42,437 nucleotides of DNA, taken from contig JADFHP010000007.1 of NCBI GenBank assembly GCA_022567135.1, positions 1-42,437 on the forward strand, read 5' to 3'. A program made the position numbers and the translations under genes. The notes beneath the pieces are model-generated. The model was not told where the DNA came from. It saw nothing but the letters and a program-made list of their open reading frames with translations, and did not search any database. Source of the stretch: Chloroflexota bacterium. Its GTDB lineage: Bacteria > Chloroflexota > Dehalococcoidia > Lucifugimonadales > Lucifugimonadaceae. Shown in pieces: positions 1 through 7,004 of this stretch (its first letter is position 1; each line of letters begins with the position of its first letter).

Positions 1-596
1 GAAGAGGTGACGACGAGGCCGTTATTGCGGCCGCACAGGGCTTTTATGGAGGCAGCCGAGTTCATATATGTGACGGGAACGACCTCGCCCTCGCCGCCAA
101 GGACGGCGGACATGTCGTCCCAGCAGTCCTCCACGTCCTCCGTCTTCGCCATGTCGGCCATGGAGCAGCCGGCCGCGAGGTTGGGCAGGATCACGGCCTG
201 GTCGTCGGACGTGAGAATGTCTGCCGTCTCCGCCATGAAATGAACGCCGCAGAATGCGACGTACTTCGCCTCGCGCTCATTCGCCGCCATCTGCGAAAGC
301 CTGTACGAGTCGCCGCGGAAGTCTGCGTACTGGACGACGTCTGCGCGCTGGTAGTGATGGCCGAGGATCGTGAGCTGGCTGCCGAGATCGGCCTTGGCAT
401 CTGCGATGCCTTCTGAGATCTCATCCGGCGAAAGCTTCAGATACCTGATCGGCACCTTCTGCCAGGTAACGCCGGTGTTGAACTCTTCGGCCAGGGTCTT
501 CGTGCGCAGTTCAGACCCGGTCTGGCAAAATGCCGACTGCTCCAGTTCCGTCAACGGGACGGTAAATGGTTTCGGCTTCCTCGTACGCGTAGTCAT
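1..596 (-). CDS. nadA: Quinolinate synthase NadA (3' part missing, runs off the window)
   Basis: Quinolinate synthase condenses iminoaspartate with dihydroxyacetone phosphate to make quinolinate in de novo NAD synthesis, using a [4Fe-4S] cluster. About 198 residues are visible. The reading frame has the NadA signatures LGHHYQRADVVQYADFRGDS (approximate residues 75-95), AFCGVHFMAETADIL and LPNLAAGCSMADMA, where the Cys is a cluster ligand, and ends at the window edge in the second motif YMNSAAS...VVTSS. The N-terminal extension and the form of these motifs fit the long type of NadA. The start ATG at 594-596 overlaps the TGA of miaB in an ATGA, so the two genes are probably translationally coupled. 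The C-terminal third, with the remaining cluster cysteines, lies outside the window. Family assignment is secure. Confidence 0.93.
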   Translation of the reverse strand, partial: MTTRTRKPKPFTVPLTELEQSAFCQTGSELRTKTLAEEFNTGVTWQKVPIRYLKLSPDEISEGIADAKADLGSQLTILGHHYQRADVVQYADFRGDSYRLSQMAANEREAKYVAFCGVHFMAETADILTSDDQAVILPNLAAGCSMADMAKTEDVEDCWDDMSAVLGGEGEVVPVTYMNSAASIKALCGRNNGLVVTS

Positions 597-1897
597 ACGG
601 TCACCGCCTCCGCAGGCTCGACTTCCACGACTCTACCGCTCAGCGAGTAAGGGGTTGTGCCTTCGATCTTCACGTTTACGAAACGTCCTGAATCGGATTC
701 AGCCCCTTCGACAAACACAAGTTTATCCGTTCTCGTCCTTCCCGTGATACGGCCCCTGGTGTGTCCGTCCACCAGAACCTCGTACTCGCGCCCCTGGTAG
801 CCGGAGTTAATCTCGGTCTGAACATGGTCCTGGAACTCTGCAATGACCTTCAGACGCCGCTTCTTCTCGTCCGACGTCACATCGTCCGGGAACTGGCGTG
901 ACGCGATGGTGCCGGGTCGTACGGAGTATGCGGCCGAGTGGACCTTATCGAACTTCACGGCTTCCAGCACGTCCATCGAGCGCAGGAATTGATCTTCCGT
1001 CTCGCCTGAAAAACCGACGATTAAATCTGTCGTCACGGCAACGCCGGGTATTGTCTCGCGTATCTCGGCAATCTTCTCCAGATATTCAGCCCGCGTGTAC
1101 CCGCGCCGCATACGTTCGAGCACCTCATCATCGCCGGCCTGGAACGGCAGGTTCACCAGCTCGCACACCTTCGGAAGGTCAGCGATCGCCTGGATGATCC
1201 GGCTCGACATGTCACTGGGATGCGACGTCAGGAAGCGGATGCGCTCGAGCCCGTCGACCTGGTGGACCGAGTGCAGCAGGTCGGCGAGATCCTGCTGCGG
1301 GGAGAAATCGTGGCCGTATGAGTCGACGTTCTGCCCCAGGAATGTCACCTCTTTCACGCCCCGGCGCACCAGCAACCGTACCTCTTCGACTACCTCGGAT
1401 ACTGACCGGCTGACTTCCCGGCCGCGCCGGTACGGGATGATGCAGAACGTGCAGAACTTGTCGCAGCCATGGATGATCGGCACGAAGGTGGCGATGTTGG
1501 GTGCGGCTGGAATCATATTCTCCAGGCAGCCCTCGTAGTCCATGCCGAGCGCGGACCCGACAGTGGCGAGAATCGGCTCGAACTGCTGCGGCTGGGCCCA
1601 CACGTCCACCTGCGGGAATCGGCGCTCGAGGTCTGTCTTGACGGGGCCGACCATGCAGCCCATCACGCCGATGATCCGCTCCGGGTGCCTGTGCTTCACG
1701 CGCTTCAGCTTGCCCAGCATGCCGGTGGCAGTGTCCTCCGCCGACTGCCGCACGACGCAGGTGTTCAGGATGACCACGTCCGCCTCGGCCGGGTCGTCGA
1801 TGGACGACAGCCCCATCTGCTCGAAGCCGGCGGCCAGCCGCTCCGAGTCAGCTTTATTCATCTGGCATCCAACGGTCCAGAGGTGAAATGTGCTCAT
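593..1897 (-). CDS. miaB: tRNA-2-methylthio-N6-dimethylallyladenosine synthase MiaB
   Basis: Radical-SAM methylthiotransferase that adds the 2-methylthio group to i6A37 of tRNAs reading codons that begin with U. The N-terminal UPF0004 domain starts TVGCQMNKADSERL and carries cluster cysteines (also NTCVVRQSAE and GVMGCMV). The radical SAM core has HGCDKFCTFCIIPYRRGRE, with the CxxxCxxC motif. The C-terminus (about 365-430) has a TRAM-like segment. The length of 434 residues is normal. I start at ATG 1897 (MSTFHLWTVGCQ) because the longer frame adds only nine non-conserved residues. MiaB, rather than RimO or MtaB, is chosen on the N-terminal motif and the length. The gene lies downstream of a tRNA-Ser gene on the same strand and is ATGA-coupled to nadA. 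Confidence 0.94.
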   Translation of the reverse strand: MSTFHLWTVGCQMNKADSERLAAGFEQMGLSSIDDPAEADVVILNTCVVRQSAEDTATGMLGKLKRVKHRHPERIIGVMGCMVGPVKTDLERRFPQVDVWAQPQQFEPILATVGSALGMDYEGCLENMIPAAPNIATFVPIIHGCDKFCTFCIIPYRRGREVSRSVSEVVEEVRLLVRRGVKEVTFLGQNVDSYGHDFSPQQDLADLLHSVHQVDGLERIRFLTSHPSDMSSRIIQAIADLPKVCELVNLPFQAGDDEVLERMRRGYTRAEYLEKIAEIRETIPGVAVTTDLIVGFSGETEDQFLRSMDVLEAVKFDKVHSAAYSVRPGTIASRQFPDDVTSDEKKRRLKVIAEFQDHVQTEINSGYQGREYEVLVDGHTRGRITGRTRTDKLVFVEGAESDSGRFVNVKIEGTTPYSLSGRVVEVEPAEAVTV

Positions 1898-1974
1898 GGG
1901 AGTTAGATTGCACAACCCCGCCAAGACATCAGCCGATGTTGCGGCAGGGCGATTCGATAGTTGTCATTTCGATT

Positions 1975-1988
1975 GTCTCAGTCGAGAC
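1975..1988 (-). other. Hairpin directly after the tRNA-Ser 3' end
   Basis: GTCTC-AGTC-GAGAC is a perfect 5-bp stem with a 4-nt loop that begins at the base right after the encoded CCA of tRNA-Ser. No T-run follows, so it may be a processing signal or a weak terminator rather than a standard intrinsic terminator. Confidence 0.35.
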
Positions 1989-2081
1989 TGGCGGAGGGAG
2001 TGGGATTCGAACCCACGAGGGGGCTCAACACCCCCAACCCACTTAGCAGGCGGGCGCACTAGGCCTCTATGCGATCCCTCC
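1989..2081 (-). tRNA. tRNA-Ser (anticodon GCU)
   Basis: Read on the minus strand this folds as a long-variable-arm tRNA of 93 nt including CCA. The acceptor GGAGGGA pairs with TCCCTCC, and the discriminator is G followed by an encoded CCA at 1991-1989. The anticodon stem CCCGC/GTGGG encloses the loop CTGCTAA, giving anticodon GCT, which reads AGC/AGU serine codons. The variable arm is a GGGGG/CCCCC hairpin and the T arm is GTGGG-TTCGAAT-CCCAC. The length equals the usual size of bacterial tRNA-Ser(GCU). Confidence 0.97.
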
Positions 2082-2165
2082 CTGCCAATCAGATACAAAT
2101 ATATCGCATCACGCGTGTGGGATGGCAGGTGCGGAGGGGCGCAATGAGGGTGCAGATGGACGGCG

Positions 2166-2627
2166 CTACTCCAACTCCTTCACCATCGGCACGCACATCT
2201 CGCCCTCTTCGAATTCGGTTCCATCTTCCCGGTGGGCCGTCCAGCTGTCCCACTCCGCCTCGCCGCACAGCACGTACCCCAGCCGTTCGTAGAGGCGTCT
2301 GGCATCGCCATTGGTCTCGCCAACTTCCAGGTTCACCCTGCTCAACCCGCGCCTGCGGGTTTTCTTCTCGACCGCGGCAATCAGCGCGGTGCCCACGCCG
2401 AGGTTCTGATAACGAGTATCGACGTCCAGGGCGAATAGATAGAGCGCGTCAGGAAACCGATCGCGCTTTGGCCCGCCGATCAAGACACTGCCGGCCGGCA
2501 CGCCGTTCAGAAGCCCTACCAGCATCTCGTGCTGTCCATCGAGCGTGCCCAAGAACCTTCGTGCAACGCGCTTATCCAGCGACGCCAGATCCGACTCCGT
2601 GATGGGCCGAACTTCGATTTCACTCAT
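2166..2627 (-). CDS. GNAT-family N-acetyltransferase
   Basis: A 153-residue single-domain GNAT acetyltransferase that uses acetyl-CoA to acetylate an unknown amine. The acetyl-CoA binding motif A is ALDVDTRYQNLGVGTALI (approximate residues 67-84, the QxxGxG/A loop) and motif B is NGDARRLYERLGY (about 110-122). The start ATG overlaps the end of the upstream DUF402 gene by 8 bp, so both are probably read from one transcript with moaDE. The substrate cannot be told from the sequence. Confidence 0.85.
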   Translation of the reverse strand: MSEIEVRPITESDLASLDKRVARRFLGTLDGQHEMLVGLLNGVPAGSVLIGGPKRDRFPDALYLFALDVDTRYQNLGVGTALIAAVEKKTRRRGLSRVNLEVGETNGDARRLYERLGYVLCGEAEWDSWTAHREDGTEFEEGEMCVPMVKELE

Positions 2628-3252
2628 CGCTGGCGGCTCCGTCGGGTAGTTGAGGAATGCCCCATTCGGGATCGGGCTGCCAGTCGGCCCAGGACGTGTC
2701 GAAAGGAGGTTCGCCAGAGGTTATTCGCGCAATCGCGTCGAGGCCGTCCTGCCGGAACTGCGCCGCTTCTTCGGGCGTGAACAGCCCGACGCGGACCGCT
2801 TCTTCAAGCTCGTCCTCATCCTTCCAGCGCCACGGCTTGCGGTCGGGCTCGATGACAATGTCCAGATACCGGTCGGATATCGTTATTCCCTCCGGCGTCC
2901 GGGATATGGGCTCCTCTAGATTGACATACCAGGCTTTGACGCGATCGTCCTCGCTATAGAGGAGCAACGCCCAATGGAATTCCGGCGCCGTAATTCGCAC
3001 GAGTCCGGCCGTACGCCAGATTCGCTGCTTAAGTGCCCAGTTCCCCGCTGCCTGCCTGCCAACCGCTTCGAGACTGTGGCCATCGACCCCGGTTTCCAGT
3101 ATTAAGACCGGCGTCCCTTCGGGCACCCATGTCGCGGTCATTCCCGGTTCATCAGCAACGACGATGCTAGGAACAAGGGCTCGAGTTTTGCCGGCCAGCA
3201 CATCCCGAACGACGATGTGCTGGCCGCGTTGATAGCGAACGTCAGCGACCAT
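2620..3252 (-). CDS. DUF402 (FomD-like) domain protein
   Basis: A protein of 210 residues with the DUF402/FomD fold seen in nucleotidyl hydrolases and related RNA-associated proteins. The recognisable stretch is near residues 75-135: WRTAGLVRIT, HWALLLYSEDDRVKAWYVNLEEP and the acidic motif SDRYLDIVIEPD, followed by WKDEDELEEAVRVGLFTPEEA. The conserved Asp/Glu residues in those motifs bind divalent metal in FomD. I prefer ATG 3252 because GAGGTG sits 8 nt upstream; the GTG at 3261 would overlap that site. It lies about 30 bp after moaDE and overlaps the following GNAT gene by 8 bp. The specific substrate is unknown. Confidence 0.8.
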   Translation of the reverse strand: MVADVRYQRGQHIVVRDVLAGKTRALVPSIVVADEPGMTATWVPEGTPVLILETGVDGHSLEAVGRQAAGNWALKQRIWRTAGLVRITAPEFHWALLLYSEDDRVKAWYVNLEEPISRTPEGITISDRYLDIVIEPDRKPWRWKDEDELEEAVRVGLFTPEEAAQFRQDGLDAIARITSGEPPFDTSWADWQPDPEWGIPQLPDGAASDE

Positions 3253-3284
3253 GTTGCTCACACCTCAGCAACCATTTGCGCCGC

Positions 3285-3962
3285 TTACCCGGGGGTGTCA
3301 TTGATCCACACCTCGCCGCCCTCGAAGTGCTCCTTCTTCCAGATCGGAACTATCTCTTTCAGGCGGTCGACGAAGTAAAGAGCGGCCTCGAACGCCGGAC
3401 GGCGGTGCGCGGCGCTGACGGCCACGACCATGCTCTTCTCGCCTATGTCGACGCGGCCCGTCCGGTGGGCGATGGCGACGAGATCGATCTCGAATTTGTC
3501 CCTCATCTCGCCGAAGATCTCGCGAATCTTGTTGTCGGCCATCGGCCGGTAGGCCTCGTACTCGAGATACTCCACGCCGCGGCCGTCATTGATGTTGCGG
3601 GTGACGCCTTCGAAAATGACGACCGCGCCATCGCCGGCCGCCCTGACGTGTGCTGAGACGGCCTCCGAGTCGAGCGGCTCATCGGTGATGAGCACGAAGT
3701 CGGCCTTACCAGATTCAATGCCGCCGCTCACAGGCGGAATCAGTGCAAGCTCATCGCCGTCCGACAATCGCTGATCGCGGTCCGCGTACTCTTCGTTCAC
3801 CGCCGTCATGATCGCCTTGGGCACCGCCCATTCGCGCTCGCTGGCAACCCGCGCCGCCTCAATGGCGTCATCGACTGTCGCGCCGTCGACGACCTCGATC
3901 GAAATCTTAGGCACGCCCACACGGTCCCTCAGTCCAGCGAAAAACAGAACGGTAATCAGCAA
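3285..3962 (-). CDS. Fused molybdopterin synthase MoaD-MoaE (MoaX-like)
   Basis: One polypeptide carries both subunits of molybdopterin synthase, which inserts the dithiolene sulfurs into cyclic pyranopterin monophosphate for molybdenum cofactor. Residues 1-82 (from TTG) are the ubiquitin-like MoaD domain, beginning ITVLFFAGLRDRVG and ending ALIPPVSGG with the Gly-Gly that must be thiocarboxylated. The rest is MoaE: GAVVIFEGVTRN, EYEAYRPMADNKI, IAHRTGRVDIGEKSMVV and IVPIWKKEHFEGGEVWI, with the active-site lysines. TTG 3962 is my start because AGGTGG lies 6 nt upstream and MoaD proteins begin at this point; ATG 4031 would add 23 residues unlike the family. It leads the DUF402-GNAT cluster and lies about 5 kb from the Mo-hydroxylase genes. 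Confidence 0.9.
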   Translation of the reverse strand: MLITVLFFAGLRDRVGVPKISIEVVDGATVDDAIEAARVASEREWAVPKAIMTAVNEEYADRDQRLSDGDELALIPPVSGGIESGKADFVLITDEPLDSEAVSAHVRAAGDGAVVIFEGVTRNINDGRGVEYLEYEAYRPMADNKIREIFGEMRDKFEIDLVAIAHRTGRVDIGEKSMVVAVSAAHRRPAFEAALYFVDRLKEIVPIWKKEHFEGGEVWINDTPG

Positions 3963-4052
3963 AACGAACCACCTGTGGCGTAAAGGAATTCGGCTTCCAT
4001 TATGGTATTCCGTACGAAGTAGCCGACTCAACAGGACTCCGGATTCTGACGG

Positions 4053-4556
4053 ATGATGCTAGACGTCCACATAGAGCCATCTCGTCCCGAGCTCGTCGAG
4101 AGTTTCCACGATTGCCTCGACTCCGTTGCCCGCGAAAGCCAACACCTGGCGTTCGACCAGGCTCCGCCGCTTGAGCAGATGCGCCTTTACGTCGCCGAGG
4201 GGCTGGAGAAGGGAATGGTCCAGTACTTTGCTGTTGACGGGGAGAACGTCGTCGGCTGGTGCGACATACGGCGAGCTGCTCGGGAGATTCAGTCTCACGC
4301 CGGCACCCTCGGCATGGGGATCCGGACCGGGTACCGGGGACAGGGCCTTGGATCAAGACTTGTTGAGTGGTCACTTATTGCTGCCTGGTCGCGTGGGTTC
4401 ACCAGGGTAGGCCTCGATGTGTTCGCGGCAAACAAACCTGCGATAGCCCTCTACCGAAAATTTGGCTTCGAGCACGAGGGAGTCAAAGTGAGCGGTCGCC
4501 TCGTGAACGGTGTATATGATGATATAGTTGTTATGGGTTTACTTCGTAATGAATGA
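4053..4556 (+). CDS. GNAT-family N-acetyltransferase (tandem copy 1)
   Basis: A 167-residue acetyltransferase of the RimI/RimJ-like type. Motif A reads LGMGIRTGYRGQGLGSRLVE (about 85-104, with the RGQGLG acetyl-CoA loop) and motif B is NKPAIALYRKFGFEHEG (about 125-142). The start of the protein, VHIEPSRPELVESFHDCLDSVARES, is closely matched by the next gene, so the pair is a tandem duplication. It is divergent from moaDE, with about 90 bp between the starts. The acceptor substrate is unknown. Confidence 0.88.
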   Translation: MMLDVHIEPSRPELVESFHDCLDSVARESQHLAFDQAPPLEQMRLYVAEGLEKGMVQYFAVDGENVVGWCDIRRAAREIQSHAGTLGMGIRTGYRGQGLGSRLVEWSLIAAWSRGFTRVGLDVFAANKPAIALYRKFGFEHEGVKVSGRLVNGVYDDIVVMGLLRNE

Positions 4557-5046
4557 CGCAACGATAAACCCTGCGTCCATGGAGCATCTGGAGAGCTTCC
4601 GGCTGTGTCTCGATTCAGTTGCCAGGGAACGTATTTTCATTGGCCGCCTTCAGGCCCCTTCGAAGGCTGACATGCGGGAGCGATTCGAGGCTGGCCAGAG
4701 GAACGGAGTGATCCAGGATTGGGCTCTGGTCAACGGCCGGGTGGTCGGCTGGGCGCTGGTCATGCCGCATCACGCGTTTGGCCTCACCCATAGCTCGTGG
4801 CTGGCCTTGGGTGTCCATCGTGACTTTCGGCGGCAGGGCATCGGCCACCGCCTCATGACCGGCGTAATCGAACAGGCCTGGCAGTCCGGCCTGAAGCGCC
4901 TGGAACTCGAGGTGTGGGCCGACAACCAGCCGGCGATCACCCTCTACGAAAAGCTCGGATTCCGGCGCGAGGGCGTGCTCCGCAACTACCGGTATCTCGA
5001 TGGTCGATACACCGACGCCGTCATGATGGCCCAGCTGCGGGAGTAA
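4549..5046 (+). CDS. GNAT-family N-acetyltransferase (tandem copy 2)
   Basis: A 165-residue paralogue of the preceding gene. It shares the SFRLCLDSVARER opening, motif A LGVHRDFRRQGIGHRLM (about 85-101) and motif B NQPAITLYEKLGFRREG. The ATG at 4549 lies inside the last codons of copy 1 (8-bp overlap), so the two are almost certainly cotranscribed and coupled. A TTG at 4528 in the same frame is less likely because it adds residues that copy 1 lacks. The two copies have diverged strongly in the substrate-facing N-terminal half, which suggests different acceptors. Confidence 0.88.
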   Translation: MNDATINPASMEHLESFRLCLDSVARERIFIGRLQAPSKADMRERFEAGQRNGVIQDWALVNGRVVGWALVMPHHAFGLTHSSWLALGVHRDFRRQGIGHRLMTGVIEQAWQSGLKRLELEVWADNQPAITLYEKLGFRREGVLRNYRYLDGRYTDAVMMAQLRE

Positions 5047-5142
5047 GTGTTGGTGCGCATCTGGGCGCGGATCCGGGTTGCCCGCGTCTACAATGCGCCT
5101 CATCCCCACCTACTCCAAACCCATGCAGGAGACGACCCACTA

Positions 5143-6138
5143 ATGACGGTACTTATCACCGGCGGGTCCGGTTTCGTGGGCTCGTGGATGACGAGGGAAC
5201 TCCTGAGCCGGGGCGAACAGGTCGTGCTGTACGACCTGTATCCGCGAACCGACCTCATTTACGATCTCCTCGATCAGGTCGCGCTGGTCAAGGGCGATCT
5301 ACTCGACCTCGGCAACCTCGCCGGCACCATGAAGTCACACAGCGTAGATCGCGTGATCCACGCCGCCTCGTACCTGGGCTTCGAGTCGCAGACCCGGCCG
5401 CCGATGGCCGTCAAGGTCAACTGCGAAGGTACCGCCAACGTCCTGGAGGCGAGCCGCATTATGGACGTGCGGCGGGTCGTATATACCAGCACTCAATCCG
5501 TTTACGGCGTCACCCCGCCCGGACGACCGGTGACCGAAGACGATGCGCCCAACCCGACCACCGTGTACGGCGCCACCAAACGCATGTGCGAGTGGCTGGG
5601 TATCAACTACTCGGCCAACTACGACATGGATTTCATCGCCGTCCGCTTTCCGACGGTCTACGGGCCGACGAAACTAGGCCGTGGCTGGACGGTGCCCCTC
5701 ATGGATGTCGTGGAGAACCCGGTGGCAGGCATCCCCGCCGTGATCGCTTCCGGCGGCGACGTAAGGCAGGAGCTGCTGTATGTGAAGGACGCCGCCCGCA
5801 CAGTGGTAAATGCCGCCTTCGTGGAGGCTACCGAACACCAGATCTTCAACCTTGGCTCATCCACGGCACACACCATGCACGAAATGGCCGATGTGGTCAG
5901 AGACCGTATCCCCGGCGCCGATATTGAGATCGGCGACGGACCAGACCCGCTTTACGGCCTGGGCGGCCGCCTGGACCTGACTCGGGCGAGCGACGAGATC
6001 GGCCACGAGATCACGTTCACGCTGGAAGAAGGCATCGACGACTGGATCGATTTCCTGCGTTCGCGCCCCCAAAGTGAACAAAGGGCCGAGCATACGGGCT
6101 TGTCCACGATATCGACGGATATTCCGACGACCAGATAA
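5143..6138 (+). CDS. NAD-dependent epimerase/dehydratase (extended SDR)
   Basis: A 331-residue extended short-chain dehydrogenase of the nucleotide-sugar epimerase type. The Rossmann NAD site is TGGSGFVGS (residues 6-14), the catalytic pair is Tyr142/Lys146 in VYGATKRM, and the upstream Ser/Thr triad member is in VYTSTQSVYG. Later motifs RFPTVYGP and LYVKDAARTVVNA are typical. The frame is open from GTG 5047, but the family N-terminus (MTVLITGGSG) starts at ATG 5143, with AGGAGA about 10 nt upstream, so I use that. Substrate is not predictable. The FAH-family gene follows after 42 bp on the same strand and may be cotranscribed. Confidence 0.88.
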   Translation: MTVLITGGSGFVGSWMTRELLSRGEQVVLYDLYPRTDLIYDLLDQVALVKGDLLDLGNLAGTMKSHSVDRVIHAASYLGFESQTRPPMAVKVNCEGTANVLEASRIMDVRRVVYTSTQSVYGVTPPGRPVTEDDAPNPTTVYGATKRMCEWLGINYSANYDMDFIAVRFPTVYGPTKLGRGWTVPLMDVVENPVAGIPAVIASGGDVRQELLYVKDAARTVVNAAFVEATEHQIFNLGSSTAHTMHEMADVVRDRIPGADIEIGDGPDPLYGLGGRLDLTRASDEIGHEITFTLEEGIDDWIDFLRSRPQSEQRAEHTGLSTISTDIPTTR

Positions 6139-6180
6139 GTTGGGCGCCCTTGAAAAAGACGAGAAAGGGAGGATGGCACC

Positions 6181-6972
6181 ATGCGTATCGCACGCTTTGA
6201 AGTTGGCGACTCTATCCGATACGGGGTCATCGAAGGCGACACAGTTACCGAGATCGAGGGAGACGTCTTCGCGAAGTTCGAGCAGACCTCAGCCACCCAT
6301 CGACTGGCCGCTGTCCGCCTCCTCGCGCCGGTAGTCCCGTCGCAGATGTTCGGTCCCGGCCTGAACTTCGCGGACCATCTGCACCACGCCGCCGGGATCA
6401 CCGGCCAGACCGAGATGTCACCGACCCCGGAGCCGTGGCACAAGGGGATCAACAGTCTCAGCAATCCGGGCGACGCAATCGTCATCCCATTCGACTCCAC
6501 GACCGGGGTTGAATATGAGGGCGAGTGCCTCGCCGTAATCGCCATCGCAACGCGAAGGGTTTCACCGGAAGAAGCGTGGGACCGCATTCTGGGCTATACC
6601 TGCGGGAACGACGTCTCTGAGCGCACCTGGCAGTCAAACGACGGGTCGTTTTGGAGGGGCAAGGGCACCGATACCTTCTCGCCGATCGGGCCGTGGATAG
6701 ACACCGTGTTCGACCCGAAGGCGGGTGGCGACATGGTTGTCCGGGTGAACGGGACCGAGGTCCAGCGGGCGAGCACGGCAGACATGTACTTCGATTTCGG
6801 CGAAGTGATCAGCTTCATCAGCCAGCAGGTCACACTGCTGCCCGGAGACATCGTCTGGTCCGGCACGACAGGCGACCCACAGGTCCTGAATCCCGGAGAT
6901 ATCGTCGAGGTGGAAGTCGAAGGGATCGGCGTGCTATCCAACCCGGTAGAAGCGGAACCGCGCCAGGGCTAA
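6181..6972 (+). CDS. Fumarylacetoacetate hydrolase (FAH) family protein
   Basis: A 263-residue enzyme of the FAH superfamily, which hydrolyses, decarboxylates or isomerises 2-oxo acids in catabolism of aromatics and sugars. The N-terminal small domain (about 1-55) leads into the conserved catalytic domain. Visible elements are FGPGLNFADHLHHA, the metal ligand pattern EYEGECLAVI (ExE), the stretch GYTCGNDVSER, KGTDTFSPIGPWI and VTLLPGDIVWSGTTGDPQ. These match members such as 2-hydroxyhepta-2,4-diene-1,7-dioate isomerase-like proteins, but the exact reaction is not fixed by them. A GGGAGG ribosome-binding site precedes the ATG. Confidence 0.88.
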   Translation: MRIARFEVGDSIRYGVIEGDTVTEIEGDVFAKFEQTSATHRLAAVRLLAPVVPSQMFGPGLNFADHLHHAAGITGQTEMSPTPEPWHKGINSLSNPGDAIVIPFDSTTGVEYEGECLAVIAIATRRVSPEEAWDRILGYTCGNDVSERTWQSNDGSFWRGKGTDTFSPIGPWIDTVFDPKAGGDMVVRVNGTEVQRASTADMYFDFGEVISFISQQVTLLPGDIVWSGTTGDPQVLNPGDIVEVEVEGIGVLSNPVEAEPRQG

Positions 6973-7004
6973 GTGACCGCCCTCCTCATCCCGCGCCGCG
7001 CCGC

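Noticed and set aside
4914-5927. A 337-codon plus-strand frame across the acetyltransferase and epimerase genes.
   Set aside because: It overlaps two genes with clear motifs and its translation is Arg/Pro-rich without any family pattern.
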